This document shows, piece after piece, positions 36,759-46,160 of a stretch of 64,000 bases of DNA. Numbering within the stretch: the first letter of the stretch is position 1; each line of letters begins with the position of its first letter. Location of the stretch: the NCBI RefSeq assembly GCF_002855515.1, contig NZ_PKRP01000004.1, forward strand, positions 62,001-126,000, given 5' to 3'. The stretch comes from Rhizobium sp. TH135. GTDB lineage: Bacteria; Pseudomonadota; Alphaproteobacteria; Rhizobiales; Rhizobiaceae. The translations under genes were made by a program, and so were the position numbers. Below the pieces are notes generated by a model. The model was not told the origin of the DNA and did not search any database. It saw nothing but the letters and a program-made list of their open reading frames with translations.

Positions 36759-37859
36759 TTACTTCAGCATCCAGAGCTTGCGAAAACCCTCGAGATGAGC
36801 GTCGCCGTAGCCATCGTCGAAGTTGGCAGGCACCCCTGCGGTCTCGATGTTATCCTTGTCGAAGACAAGGAGCGGCACATTGAGTTTGGCCACTTCCGGC
36901 TTGCCGCACAGCATGCGCATGATGTTGTCGATAGCCGCATAACCGGCCCAGCCGAGGCTCTCGCCGATATCCATCTCGACCTGTCCTTCGCGCACCATAT
37001 CCAGCACGAAGGGCGTGCCGTTGAAGCTCGCAACCTTCACCGAGCCTTCAGAGCCGGTGATGCGCAATGCGGGCACGACGAACTGCGACATCGAATCGTA
37101 GATCGGTAGGATGTAGTTGATCGAGGGGTCGGCCAGCAGTGCCGACTGGGTGCCCGACTGGATCTTCGTTGCCCATTCGGAGACCGGCACGTCGAGATGC
37201 GTCTGCTTGCAGTCCGGGCAGAGCGCCTTGAGTTGGTCCTGGATGGACTGGACGAAAGGAATGGACGGCAGCACATCCGAAGAGCCGATGATCAGTACGT
37301 TCGGCTTGCCTTCGGTCTGCGCATAGGCCCAGGCAGCGAGCAACTTGCCCGCGCCAGTGAAGTCGACTTTGCCGGAATAGTCGACGCTCTCCACAGCCGG
37401 CTGTGTCACGTCGTAGAAGTGGGTCGTGCTGATCTTGAGGCCAGCGGCGCGCGCCTCGGAGAGCTGCGGCCCCAGCACTTCCGGATTGAGGCCGCCCGCA
37501 AGGTCGACCACGTCGTAGTCCTGGCTGATGGCCTGGGAAATCCCCTGAACCCACTGGTCGAGTTTCAGCTGGTTGTCCCAGGTGGTGTAGGTGAAGCCAA
37601 CTTCGGCCGCTGCCGAGGCCATGGCCTTCTGAAGCTCCACATTGAACGGGATCGTCATCGAGATCGGGATCGACAGAACCTTCTTGTCCGCCATGCAGGC
37701 TTTGGCGTCGAAGGGCTCGCCGGGTGCGGCGAATACCGGCATGGCGCGGTGCGCTTCGATGATGGCCTTTGCATCGGCCATGGGATCTGCGGCGACAGGC
37801 GTGGAGGCGACCGCAAGTGTGGATGCGGCCAAAAGCGAACTGGCAAGAATGAGGCGCAT
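36759..37859 (-). CDS. Ribose-type ABC transporter substrate-binding protein
   Basis: A 366-residue periplasmic protein. Start ATG 37859 (MRLILASSLLAASTLAVASTPVAAD) gives a clear signal peptide and has AGGGGAA upstream. The mature part has the Peripla_BP_4 pattern: VLSIPISMTIPFNVELQKAMASAAAEVGFTY, then SQAISQDYDVVDLAGGLNPEVLGPQLSEARAAGLKISTTHFYD. A long N-terminal insert and three conserved-looking cysteines (two in ALCPDCKQ) are unusual for sugar binders. It is the first gene of the minus arm of the RutA-like regulon and is preceded by two operator palindromes. Confidence 0.9.
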   Translation of the reverse strand: MRLILASSLLAASTLAVASTPVAADPMADAKAIIEAHRAMPVFAAPGEPFDAKACMADKKVLSIPISMTIPFNVELQKAMASAAAEVGFTYTTWDNQLKLDQWVQGISQAISQDYDVVDLAGGLNPEVLGPQLSEARAAGLKISTTHFYDVTQPAVESVDYSGKVDFTGAGKLLAAWAYAQTEGKPNVLIIGSSDVLPSIPFVQSIQDQLKALCPDCKQTHLDVPVSEWATKIQSGTQSALLADPSINYILPIYDSMSQFVVPALRITGSEGSVKVASFNGTPFVLDMVREGQVEMDIGESLGWAGYAAIDNIMRMLCGKPEVAKLNVPLLVFDKDNIETAGVPANFDDGYGDAHLEGFRKLWMLK

Positions 37860-37933
37860 GATTGACGTTCCCCTGTCTCTAACCCGGTTTTCCGGTGTCA
37901 TCTGATGCGGTTCTCGATGACCGCTCGTAGATA

Positions 37934-37945
37934 ATGTACGTACAT
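37934..37945. promoter_or_regulatory. Operator palindrome 1 (ABC-amidase arm)
   Basis: ATGTACGTACAT is a perfect 12-bp palindrome 75 bp upstream of the binding-protein start. It shares its core with sites at 38113, 39392 and 40506. Probably bound by the GntR/UTRA regulator encoded at 39555. Confidence 0.7.
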
Positions 37946-38112
37946 AGTCAGTCGAACGTCAATCGTGTTTTGCCTATTTTTTTGCACTGCACATTTATTC
38001 GGCGAATGCCGAAAACCCTTTCAGTCAGGCGATCGAATCGCGATCAACTACGCGCAGTTCGTCTCCGATAGACGCGCGATCTCGCATGTGCAGCATCAAT
38101 AGATGCTGAGTG

Positions 38113-38128
38113 ATATGTCAGTACATAT
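38113..38128. promoter_or_regulatory. Operator palindrome 2 (between MFS gene end and ABC arm)
   Basis: ATATGT (38113-38118) and ACATAT (38123-38128) flank CAGT, giving a 16-bp imperfect-centre palindrome related to site 1 and 179 bp from it. Two sites ahead of the same operon would permit looping or cooperative repression. The rest of the 280-bp gap shows no gene. Confidence 0.6.
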
Positions 38129-38139
38129 GGTGAGGATTG

Positions 38140-39360
38140 TTACGGGCTGGCCGTATGCGCGCGCCAGGCGATCAAGCAGCCTGCAAAGCCGAAGAGCGCA
38201 AAGATCATGAAGCTGGCGCCATAGTGTCCCGTCAGTGCATAGACGCTGCCGAATGACGAGGGCCCCACGATTACCCCGATGAAGGTATAGACCAGCACGC
38301 CGCCGGTGATCGAGCCGACCCGTCCCTCTGGGGCATTGTGGGCCACCTCGGCGAGTAGCACGCCGTTCCATCCGATGGTGACCCCACCCATGGCAACGAA
38401 AAGCGCCACCTGCGCGATCGTCGGCAGATCGGTCAGCCAGAACAGCAGGGCATAACCGGTACCGCCCAGCAATCCGAGCAGGGCGAGCGTCTTGAACCCG
38501 CCACCGATCCTATCGGCGACGACACCCCAGAAAATGCGCCCGACCGCGCCGGCAAGCTGCATGGCTGCAGCAACGGAGCCTGCCGAAAGAAGCGACCATC
38601 CGGCGTCATGCACGAGCGTCACGACGGCAAAGGCCGAGACGGACAGCTGCATGGCCGAATAGGCAAAGCCGAGGGCGGACAGCGCCCTCAGTCGTGGATT
38701 GCGCCAGATCGTCGACTGTTCCTCGGCGAACCCCTTCAGAAAAGACCGTCTTGGCGCCGGATTGACCGCATCCGCCGCATGCGTCGCGGCCAGAAGAGCC
38801 ATCGTCAGGATCGGGGCGACGGCGCCGATGAGCAGCGCGACATGCCAGTCGAAGAAGCGCGTGAGAAACGGAAAGGCAAAGCTCGCAAGGATGCCGCCGA
38901 GTGGCACGCCCGACTGCTTCAGGGAGAAGACGATATTGCGTCTGTTCAAGGGAGTGACGCGGCTCAGCATTTCAGAGGAGGCGGGGTTATTCAGTCCATA
39001 GCCGATGCCGATGAAGAGGGAGGCGGCGATGATCAGTGGGATCTCCGCGCTCGCAATTCCGATAAAGCCGAGCACGAAACAGGCGAGAGCGGCCTGTTCG
39101 ATCCGGATCGGGCCGAAGCGCTGAACCAGCGTCCCGGCAATCGCCGAGGAGAACATTCCGGAGAAGTAGATCAGGCTGATCTGGTAGCCGATCCAGTAGG
39201 CCCCGATATCGAGATCCTTCGCGACCGTGGGCGCAATCGCGGTCAGCGCGAGCACGCTCGCCGTCGCAACGATCTGTATCAGTGTGGCGGCAATCAAGGT
39301 CTGGGTAAGCGAGGAGGCGTGTCGCGCGGGCGGTGCCTCTTCGGCGATGAAGTCAGACAT
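38140..39360 (-). CDS. MFS permease
   Basis: A 406-residue protein with about 12 hydrophobic segments. The loop after helix 2 (QRFGPIRIEQAAL) and NPASSEMLSRVTPLNRRNIVFSLKQSGVPLGGILASF in helices 4-5 fit the major facilitator superfamily. It has no binding-protein partner and is divergent from the GntR/UTRA gene, with an operator-like palindrome between them. It is probably a second route for the substrate or an exporter of a pathway product. Confidence 0.85.
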   Translation of the reverse strand: MSDFIAEEAPPARHASSLTQTLIAATLIQIVATASVLALTAIAPTVAKDLDIGAYWIGYQISLIYFSGMFSSAIAGTLVQRFGPIRIEQAALACFVLGFIGIASAEIPLIIAASLFIGIGYGLNNPASSEMLSRVTPLNRRNIVFSLKQSGVPLGGILASFAFPFLTRFFDWHVALLIGAVAPILTMALLAATHAADAVNPAPRRSFLKGFAEEQSTIWRNPRLRALSALGFAYSAMQLSVSAFAVVTLVHDAGWSLLSAGSVAAAMQLAGAVGRIFWGVVADRIGGGFKTLALLGLLGGTGYALLFWLTDLPTIAQVALFVAMGGVTIGWNGVLLAEVAHNAPEGRVGSITGGVLVYTFIGVIVGPSSFGSVYALTGHYGASFMIFALFGFAGCLIAWRAHTASP

Positions 39361-39391
39361 ATGGTGCTGTCTCGGAGAATATGGCTAGGAT

Positions 39392-39403
39392 ATGTACGTA
39401 CTA
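39392..39403. promoter_or_regulatory. Operator palindrome 3 (MFS/regulator divergent region)
   Basis: ATGTACGTACTA with perfect core GTACGTAC (39394-39401), 32 bp from the MFS start. Read on the other strand as TTAGTACGTACATA it matches the site upstream of the RutA-type gene in 13 of 14 positions. Confidence 0.65.
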
Positions 39404-39554
39404 ATTGATTTGGTGAAGGATCGCAAGCCGGTGCTGCGGCCTGCTTCGATCTCCCGAATTCCATTTGCCTTTTGCCGGGAAAGGAGGTTGAAACTCTGGC
39501 ACGAGGAACTCGGCGTTGCGCCGATGGGGATGGTTGAGCTTGGATCAGAAGCGC

Positions 39555-40298
39555 ATGGACTGGAAGCCGGAAGTGGACACCGCGCCGCTCTACCTGCAGG
39601 TCGCCCATCATCTAGAGAGCCGGATCAGCGACGGCGAGTTTCCGGTCGGATCGCTTCTGCCCACGGAAAACGAGATCGCAGCCGCTCTCGGCGTTAGCCG
39701 CCAGACCGTGCGTCAGGCGATAGCAACGCTTCGCAACAAGGGGCGCCTTTCCGCCCGCAAGGGCGTGGGCACGCGCGTTGAGGCGGGGTTCGATCCGGAG
39801 AAGAAGCGCTTCATCGCCCATTCGCGTTCGGAGCTGTTCGAGATCGCCGCCGAAACGGAATTCGTGATCGATACCAAGGAAGAGATCTCCGCCCAGGGTA
39901 AGCTTGCCGTCGAGCTCGGCTGCCGGCCCGGGCGCAAGTTCTTCCACATGGCCGGTATCCGGTATCCCGGCAATCGCAGCCGCCCGTTCTCGTGGAATGA
40001 GGTCTATGTCGACGCCAAGCTGGCTGCTGCCGTGAAGGACATCACGGTCGCCCGCAGCGCCATCTTTCACTATATCGAGCAGTACACGGGGGAGAAGATC
40101 CAGGAAATCCAGCAGGACATCCGCCCGATGATCCTCGACGCCGAGATTGCCGCCAAGCTCGATGTCAAGGCAGGCGATCTGGCGCTGGTCGTCACTCGAC
40201 GCTACTTCGGCTCCGGCCGCCGCCTGCTGGAATACGCCTTCCAGGTGCTTCCGGCAGAGCGCTTCACCTTCACCACGACGCTTCGCGCCGAAGGCTGA
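39555..40298 (+). CDS. GntR/HutC-family (UTRA) regulator of the RutA-type regulon
   Basis: A 247-residue regulator. The winged helix covers about residues 8-75 (APLYLQVAHHLESRISDGEFPVGSLLPTENEIAAALGVSRQTVRQAIATLRNKGRLSARKGVGTRV); the C-terminal UTRA domain (FSWNEVYVDAKLAAAVKDI, VTRRYFGSGRRLLEYAFQVLPAERFTF) binds the effector. Start ATG 39555 begins the conserved part; upstream TTG codons are alternatives. It lies between the MFS gene and the RutA-type gene, and four related palindromes in the surrounding control regions are its likely operators. Confidence 0.87.
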   Translation: MDWKPEVDTAPLYLQVAHHLESRISDGEFPVGSLLPTENEIAAALGVSRQTVRQAIATLRNKGRLSARKGVGTRVEAGFDPEKKRFIAHSRSELFEIAAETEFVIDTKEEISAQGKLAVELGCRPGRKFFHMAGIRYPGNRSRPFSWNEVYVDAKLAAAVKDITVARSAIFHYIEQYTGEKIQEIQQDIRPMILDAEIAAKLDVKAGDLALVVTRRYFGSGRRLLEYAFQVLPAERFTFTTTLRAEG

Positions 40299-40329
40299 GC
40301 CTCCCCTTTTCTCATCATGGATCCATGGC

Positions 40330-40363
40330 CGCCAGCAGCGCTCTGGGGCGCTGCTGGCGTTTC
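40330..40363 (+). terminator. Terminator after the GntR/UTRA gene
   Basis: cgccagcagcg (40330-40340) and cgctgctggcg (40349-40359) form a perfect 11-bp stem with an 8-nt loop, followed by TTTCC. It separates the regulator from the RutA-type gene, implying that the latter has its own promoter. Confidence 0.65.
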
Positions 40364-40505
40364 CGCGTCCTGTTTTGCCTACAGATCGTCCGTTTGAACG
40401 GTTGCTCGGCAACTCCGCCCTGCGCGCGATTCCGGCGAATGATCGAAAAATATGCAGGCCTAAAGATCAGGCATTTTTGGCTGGACAGCCTCAAAAATTT
40501 TTGCA

Positions 40506-40519
40506 TTAGTTCGTACATA
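40506..40519. promoter_or_regulatory. Operator palindrome 4 (upstream of the RutA-type gene)
   Basis: TTAGTTCGTACATA lies 37 bp upstream of the RutA-type start, in the expected promoter position. It differs from the reverse reading of the 39392 site by a single base. A strong AGGGGA ribosome binding site follows at 40545. Confidence 0.65.
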
Positions 40520-40555
40520 CTGCTTGCGTGTAGGTCATACTAAAAGGGGAACCAC

Positions 40556-41638
<1,083 letters not shown>

Positions 41639-41639
41639 C

Positions 41640-43199
41640 GTGACGGCGGCTCGGCCTGCACCGACAGACGATCCTCGCTCGGAGGCGGGGATCCAGTTTG
41701 ATCCGATGACGCTCGCCGATCCGACAAGGGTCGACCGCGTTCATCGCGATGTCCTGGCACCTAAAGTCGATGCCGCATCGGTGACACCGCCGCTGTCCTC
41801 AGCGCCGCTAAACGAGCCGGCGGTCGTGGCAGGCGTGACGGAGGTGCTCTCGGCTTATGCCAGTGGCAGCTTGCGTCCGTCAGATCTTTTGTCGCAACTC
41901 AAGGCCCGCACAAACGCCACCCGGACGGGAGGGGAAGCGGTTCTTCGCTTCGTGCCCGGTGCGGAAGAGGCGGCGCGTGAGAGCGATCGACGTTTCGTGG
42001 AGGGGCGGGCACGGCCTCTGGAAGGCATTCCTTTCGGGGTGAAGGACATCATTGACGTCGCCGGTGCCGTGGTCACATCAGGCTCGCACTTCACCGGGGA
42101 CCGCGTGGCGCCGGTCGACGCGCCTGTCGTGGCAGCCTTGCGATCAGCCGGTGCCATTCCCTTCGCCATGACAGCCACGACAGAGTTTGCGACCGGTTCC
42201 CCGCACAATCCGCGCTTCGGCACGGTCACCAATCCCTATGACCGCAGCCGCTGGACGGGTGGGTCCTCGACCGGTTCCGGCGCGGCGCTGGCGGCCCGGC
42301 TCATGCCGCTTGCACTCGGCACGGATACGGGAGGGTCGATCCGCGTCCCCTCCTGCTGGTGTGGAACGACGGGGCTCAAGCCCAGCCGCGAATTGGTCTC
42401 CCGCCAGGGGGTAGCACCGCTGTCCTGGACGCTCGATCATATCGGCCCGATGGCGCGATCCGCAGAGGATATCGCCCGGGTTTTGCCGTTTATGGCGGGT
42501 GACCGGGGAGCGCATCTCGCAGGCGAAGTTGCAGCACTTTTGCAGGCAGGTTCCGTCCAAGGCCTGAGGATCGGCTTCCCCGTAAACTGGTTCATCGAAA
42601 AGGTTGACCAACACGTGCTCGCCAATTGGCAGGCGGCCCTGCGGCAGTTCGAGGCCCTCGGCTGTCACCTGGTGCCGCTTCCGCGAATCGACGTCGAGCC
42701 TCTGCATGAAGCCGGTTGGGTCATCCTTCAGAGCGAGCTGGCGAGCCTTCACGCTGCACGCCTTGATCGCGCCGAGCTTTTCGATCCGGGCCTTCTGCAT
42801 CGTCTGAAGAACGGGTTAGGCTACTCTGCCCGTGACTATGGTGAAGCGCTGCAGCGCCGGAGCGAGGCGCTGCAGGTATTCCTGACCGCCATGCGCGACA
42901 TTGATGCGGTGATCACGCCGGGTCTCGGTGGCGAAGCCGGCCATCTCGATGATCTCACCGTCGATATTGATGGCGAACGCCAGCCCTTCCAGACAGTCAT
43001 TTCGCGCAACACCATGATCTTCGATGTCACGGGACTGCCGGCGCTCATGCTGCCTTCGGGCGTCGGTTCGACAGGCTTGCCAACCGGCATTCAGATCGTC
43101 GGTCACCCCGGGGCAGATGCGCTCTGCCTGACGTTGGGCCGGGCGTTTCAACAGGTGACCGATTTCAATCGGATGATGCCGCCAGAGGATGCCGTATGA
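41640..43199 (+). CDS. Amidase-signature family hydrolase
   Basis: A 519-residue amidase with Lys in GIPFGVKDIID, cis-Ser in RWTGGSSTGSGAAL and nucleophilic Ser in GTDTGGSIRVPSCWCG. The N-terminal 65-70 residues are low-similarity and proline-rich. GTG 41640 is 1 nt after the rutA stop, but an ATG at 41706 would remove 22 of them; the start is uncertain. Its stop overlaps the next amidase start (ATGA, 43196-43199). It probably cleaves an amide or ureide made by ring opening. Confidence 0.85.
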   Translation: MTAARPAPTDDPRSEAGIQFDPMTLADPTRVDRVHRDVLAPKVDAASVTPPLSSAPLNEPAVVAGVTEVLSAYASGSLRPSDLLSQLKARTNATRTGGEAVLRFVPGAEEAARESDRRFVEGRARPLEGIPFGVKDIIDVAGAVVTSGSHFTGDRVAPVDAPVVAALRSAGAIPFAMTATTEFATGSPHNPRFGTVTNPYDRSRWTGGSSTGSGAALAARLMPLALGTDTGGSIRVPSCWCGTTGLKPSRELVSRQGVAPLSWTLDHIGPMARSAEDIARVLPFMAGDRGAHLAGEVAALLQAGSVQGLRIGFPVNWFIEKVDQHVLANWQAALRQFEALGCHLVPLPRIDVEPLHEAGWVILQSELASLHAARLDRAELFDPGLLHRLKNGLGYSARDYGEALQRRSEALQVFLTAMRDIDAVITPGLGGEAGHLDDLTVDIDGERQPFQTVISRNTMIFDVTGLPALMLPSGVGSTGLPTGIQIVGHPGADALCLTLGRAFQQVTDFNRMMPPEDAV

Positions 43200-44503
43200 C
43201 ATCACATGCCCCCATCACCCCGGATCTCACAGCGCTTACGGCAACCGAGGCCCTCTCCCTGATGGCGGACGGGCGTTTGACGTCGCGCGCCCTAGTTGCC
43301 GCCTGCCTCGACCGGATCCGTCAACGGGATGGCGAGGTCAGGGCCTGGCTCGCACTCAGCGAAACGGCACTGGAGCAGGCCGATCGCTGCGATGCCGTCC
43401 CGGAGGCCGAGCGCGGCAGGCTTCACGGCCTGCCGATCGGGGTGAAGGATGTCTTCGAGACATCAGACCTTCCGACCACCCACAACTCGCCACTCTACCA
43501 GAGCTTCCAGCCCGCAGCCGATGCTGCGGTGGTCGACCTGCTGCGCAGCGAAGGCGCGATCATTCTTGGCAAGACCGATACGACGGAGTTCGCCGCCGCT
43601 GGTCGGGACGCTCAGACAGCCAACCCGCATGATCTCGCCCATACCCCAGGCGGCTCGTCCGCCGGCTCTGCAGCCGCTGTCGCCGACTGGCATGTGCCCT
43701 TGACGCTGTCGACCCAGACGGGTGGCTCGACCATCCGCCCCGCCTCCTTCTGCGGCATCGTCGGCTTCAAGCCGAGCTATGGCCGGGTAAGCCGCGAGGG
43801 GGTGAAAATCTATGCGCAGAGCTTCGACACCGTCGGCTGGTACGGCCGTTCGGTGGATGATGTGGCGCTGCTGGCATCTGTGCTCGGGCTCGATGAGGCG
43901 CTGCATTTGACAGACCGGCCAGGTAAACTCAGGATCGCAATCACGTCCGGGCCTTATCGCGACCGCCTGGCGTCCGAGAGCCTCACGGCTCTCGACCTTT
44001 CGAAACAGCGGCTCGAAACGCATGGCCATTCGGCGCAGTCCATCGAACTGCCAGCCGAGTTTGAGGCTCTGGACAGGCACCACCGCGTGATCCTGCATAG
44101 GGAAGGGCAGGCGTCCTTCCGCAATCTGGCGCGACGCCATGGGGCAGCCCTTCACGATGATTTCCACCATCGTGTCGAAAATCGCGATGGCTCCAGCCTC
44201 CTGGACCTCGCAAAGGCCTATGATGCCATGGCGATGGGACGCATCGCCTTCGATGCGCTGATGCAGGACTTCGACCTCCTGATCGCCCCGAGTGCCCCTG
44301 GTTTTGCACCGCCCGGACGTCGCCCGGGGGATCCCGTCTTCAATGCCTCCTGGACCCTTCTCGGCGTCCCCTGTCTCAACATCCCGGTGCCGCTCGGCCA
44401 TCCCTCGCTGCCGATAGGTGTGACGCTGATTGCAGCGCGTTCCGCCGACCATCATCTGCTCGATGCCGCTCGGCGCCTCGAACCTGTTCTCAATCCGAAA
44501 TGA
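43196..44503 (+). CDS. Amidase-signature family hydrolase
   Basis: A 435-residue amidase with Lys in GLPIGVKDVFE, cis-Ser in HTPGGSSAGSAAAV and nucleophilic Ser in STQTGGSTIRPASFCG. It is distinct from the preceding amidase and from the one at 32559, so the regulon has three non-identical members. Coupling by a 4-bp overlap with the preceding amidase suggests sequential or joint action. The specific amide bond is unknown. Confidence 0.87.
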   Translation: MTSHAPITPDLTALTATEALSLMADGRLTSRALVAACLDRIRQRDGEVRAWLALSETALEQADRCDAVPEAERGRLHGLPIGVKDVFETSDLPTTHNSPLYQSFQPAADAAVVDLLRSEGAIILGKTDTTEFAAAGRDAQTANPHDLAHTPGGSSAGSAAAVADWHVPLTLSTQTGGSTIRPASFCGIVGFKPSYGRVSREGVKIYAQSFDTVGWYGRSVDDVALLASVLGLDEALHLTDRPGKLRIAITSGPYRDRLASESLTALDLSKQRLETHGHSAQSIELPAEFEALDRHHRVILHREGQASFRNLARRHGAALHDDFHHRVENRDGSSLLDLAKAYDAMAMGRIAFDALMQDFDLLIAPSAPGFAPPGRRPGDPVFNASWTLLGVPCLNIPVPLGHPSLPIGVTLIAARSADHHLLDAARRLEPVLNPK

Positions 44504-44519
44504 AAGCAGCAGACGACAC

Positions 44520-45386
44520 ATGCCCGATCCCACTTTGAAGAAGCGGCTCACCGACGGCGAATTTATTCTGGCTCCCGGGATCTACGACATGATCTCGGCT
44601 CTCACCGCGGACCAGATGGGTTTCAAGGCGCTCTATGTCACGGGATATGGAACGGTTGCCTCTACCCTCGGCATCCCGGATGCAGGCATTGCGACCTATC
44701 GCGACATGATCGAGCGCATCGCGCAGATGGTGAAGCTCACCCGCACACCGATCATTGCCGATGCGGATACCGGCTATGGAGGACTGCTCAATGTTCGCCA
44801 CACCGTTCGCGGCTATGAAGATGCCGGCGTCTCGGCCATCCAGCTTGAAGACCAGGAATTCCCGAAGAAGTGCGGCCACACGCCCAATCGGCGCGTGGTG
44901 CTCATGGCCGATATGGTCAAGAAGATAGAAGTGGCAGTCGACAGCCGGCGCAGCGATGATTTCCTGATCATCGCCCGCACCGATGCCCGCACGAGCCTCG
45001 GTCTCGACGAGGCGATCCGCAGAGCGAAAGCCTATGCAGCGGCAGGCGCCGACGTGCTCTTCGTCGAGTCGCCAGAGAGTACCGAAGAAGTGAAGGCAAT
45101 CGCCGATGCCATAGACCGCCCGCTGCTCACCAACATGGTCAATGGCGGCCGCACCCCGCTTTTGCCGGCATCGGATCTGCAGGCGCTTGGCTACAGGATT
45201 GCCATCTATCCGGCCCTCGGCTTCCTCGCCCATGGCCATGCGGTACGCCATGCCTATCAGGACCTGCTCGACAACGGCATCACCACCGATGCCGTCCCGC
45301 TCTATCCATTCAAGGACTTCAACAGCCTGCTCGGCTTCGAGGACGTGTGGGCCTTCGAGAAAAAATTTGCCGAAACCGAGGACTGA
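44520..45386 (+). CDS. Isocitrate lyase/PEP mutase family protein
   Basis: A 288-residue TIM-barrel enzyme. DADTGYGG (residues 81-88) supplies metal-binding aspartates, and EDQEFPKKCGH (110-120) carries the catalytic Cys118 of the lyase branch, as in methylisocitrate and 2,3-dimethylmalate lyases. The branch cleaves a C-C bond of a malate-type acid into a keto-acid and a carboxylate; oxaloacetate hydrolase is an alternative. It suggests that nitrogen removal by the amidases yields a substituted malate. The start at 44520 has only a weak ribosome binding site. Confidence 0.87.
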   Translation: MPDPTLKKRLTDGEFILAPGIYDMISALTADQMGFKALYVTGYGTVASTLGIPDAGIATYRDMIERIAQMVKLTRTPIIADADTGYGGLLNVRHTVRGYEDAGVSAIQLEDQEFPKKCGHTPNRRVVLMADMVKKIEVAVDSRRSDDFLIIARTDARTSLGLDEAIRRAKAYAAAGADVLFVESPESTEEVKAIADAIDRPLLTNMVNGGRTPLLPASDLQALGYRIAIYPALGFLAHGHAVRHAYQDLLDNGITTDAVPLYPFKDFNSLLGFEDVWAFEKKFAETED

Positions 45387-45389
45387 GCC

Positions 45390-46013
45390 ATGACCGACGA
45401 TCTCGCCGCCAATTATGCCAAGGCCTATGACAACCGGATCGGCTTCGGCAAAAAGCCGGCTCTGATCCTGGTAGATTTCGTGCAGGCCTATTTCGAGCCG
45501 GAGAGCCCGCTTTATGCCGGCGTCGATGAGGCACTCGCCAGCGCGCTCCGCATTCGCGAAAAGGCGCGTGAAAAGGGGCTTCCCGTCATTCTCACCGGCG
45601 TGGTGCTGCATCCCACCGGTCTGGATGGTGGCCGCTTCTTCCAGAAGGCGAAACCGCTCGCCTGTTTCACGGCGGGAAACCCGCTCGGAGGATGGCCCAA
45701 AGGTCTTGAGCCGTTCCCGGACGAGTTTGTCGTCTCAAAGCAGTATCCGAGTGCCTTCTTCGGCACTTCGCTCGCGCCGCTTCTAACCTCCATGGGCGTG
45801 GACAATGTCATCCTTACAGGGCTGACGACCAGTGGCTGCGTGCGAGCCAGCTGTGTCGACGCGATGTCGCATGGCTTCATCACGACGGTGGTGCGGGATG
45901 CCTGCGGCGATCGGCACACAGCGCCGCACGAGGCAAACCTTTTCGATATGAACGCCAAATATGCTGACGTCGTCTCGGAAGCGGAAATCCTCGATTTCAT
46001 TGGAAAGCTCTGA
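45390..46013 (+). CDS. Isochorismatase-fold amidohydrolase, N-carbamoylsarcosine/maleamate type
   Basis: A 207-residue cysteine hydrolase. Triad residues are Asp29 in ALILVDFVQAY, Lys117 in VVSKQYPSAFFGT and Cys150 in LTTSGCVRASCVDAM. N-terminal NYAKAYDNRIGFGKKPAL resembles N-carbamoylsarcosine amidase and maleamate amidohydrolase more than RutB. It starts 3 nt after the lyase gene and ends the plus arm. It probably removes a terminal carbamoyl or amide group as ammonia. Confidence 0.85.
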   Translation: MTDDLAANYAKAYDNRIGFGKKPALILVDFVQAYFEPESPLYAGVDEALASALRIREKAREKGLPVILTGVVLHPTGLDGGRFFQKAKPLACFTAGNPLGGWPKGLEPFPDEFVVSKQYPSAFFGTSLAPLLTSMGVDNVILTGLTTSGCVRASCVDAMSHGFITTVVRDACGDRHTAPHEANLFDMNAKYADVVSEAEILDFIGKL

Positions 46014-46100
46014 ACGTCCGCGACATCAGGCGGGTCGGCCTCAAGAGCTGCAAAAACCGGCCAGCTGAGGATTAATCTACGAGCACGTAGGGCCCAAACG

Positions 46101-46132
46101 AAAAGGCCCGGAGTTGGTAACTCCGGGCCCAT
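46101..46132. terminator. Strong bidirectional terminator
   Basis: ggcccggagtt (46105-46115) and aactccgggcc (46119-46129) form a perfect 11-bp stem with a 3-nt loop. On the minus strand it is followed by TTTTCG, so it ends the MFS transcript; the plus-strand amidohydrolase operon also ends here. Confidence 0.85.
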
Positions 46133-46160
46133 CATCAGAGAAGCAGCAATCTATGCTTTC

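Noticed and set aside
45390..46013. Calling the isochorismatase-fold enzyme RutB
   Set aside because: Its N terminus and active-site surroundings resemble N-carbamoylsarcosine and maleamate amidohydrolases, not the RutB pattern I remember.
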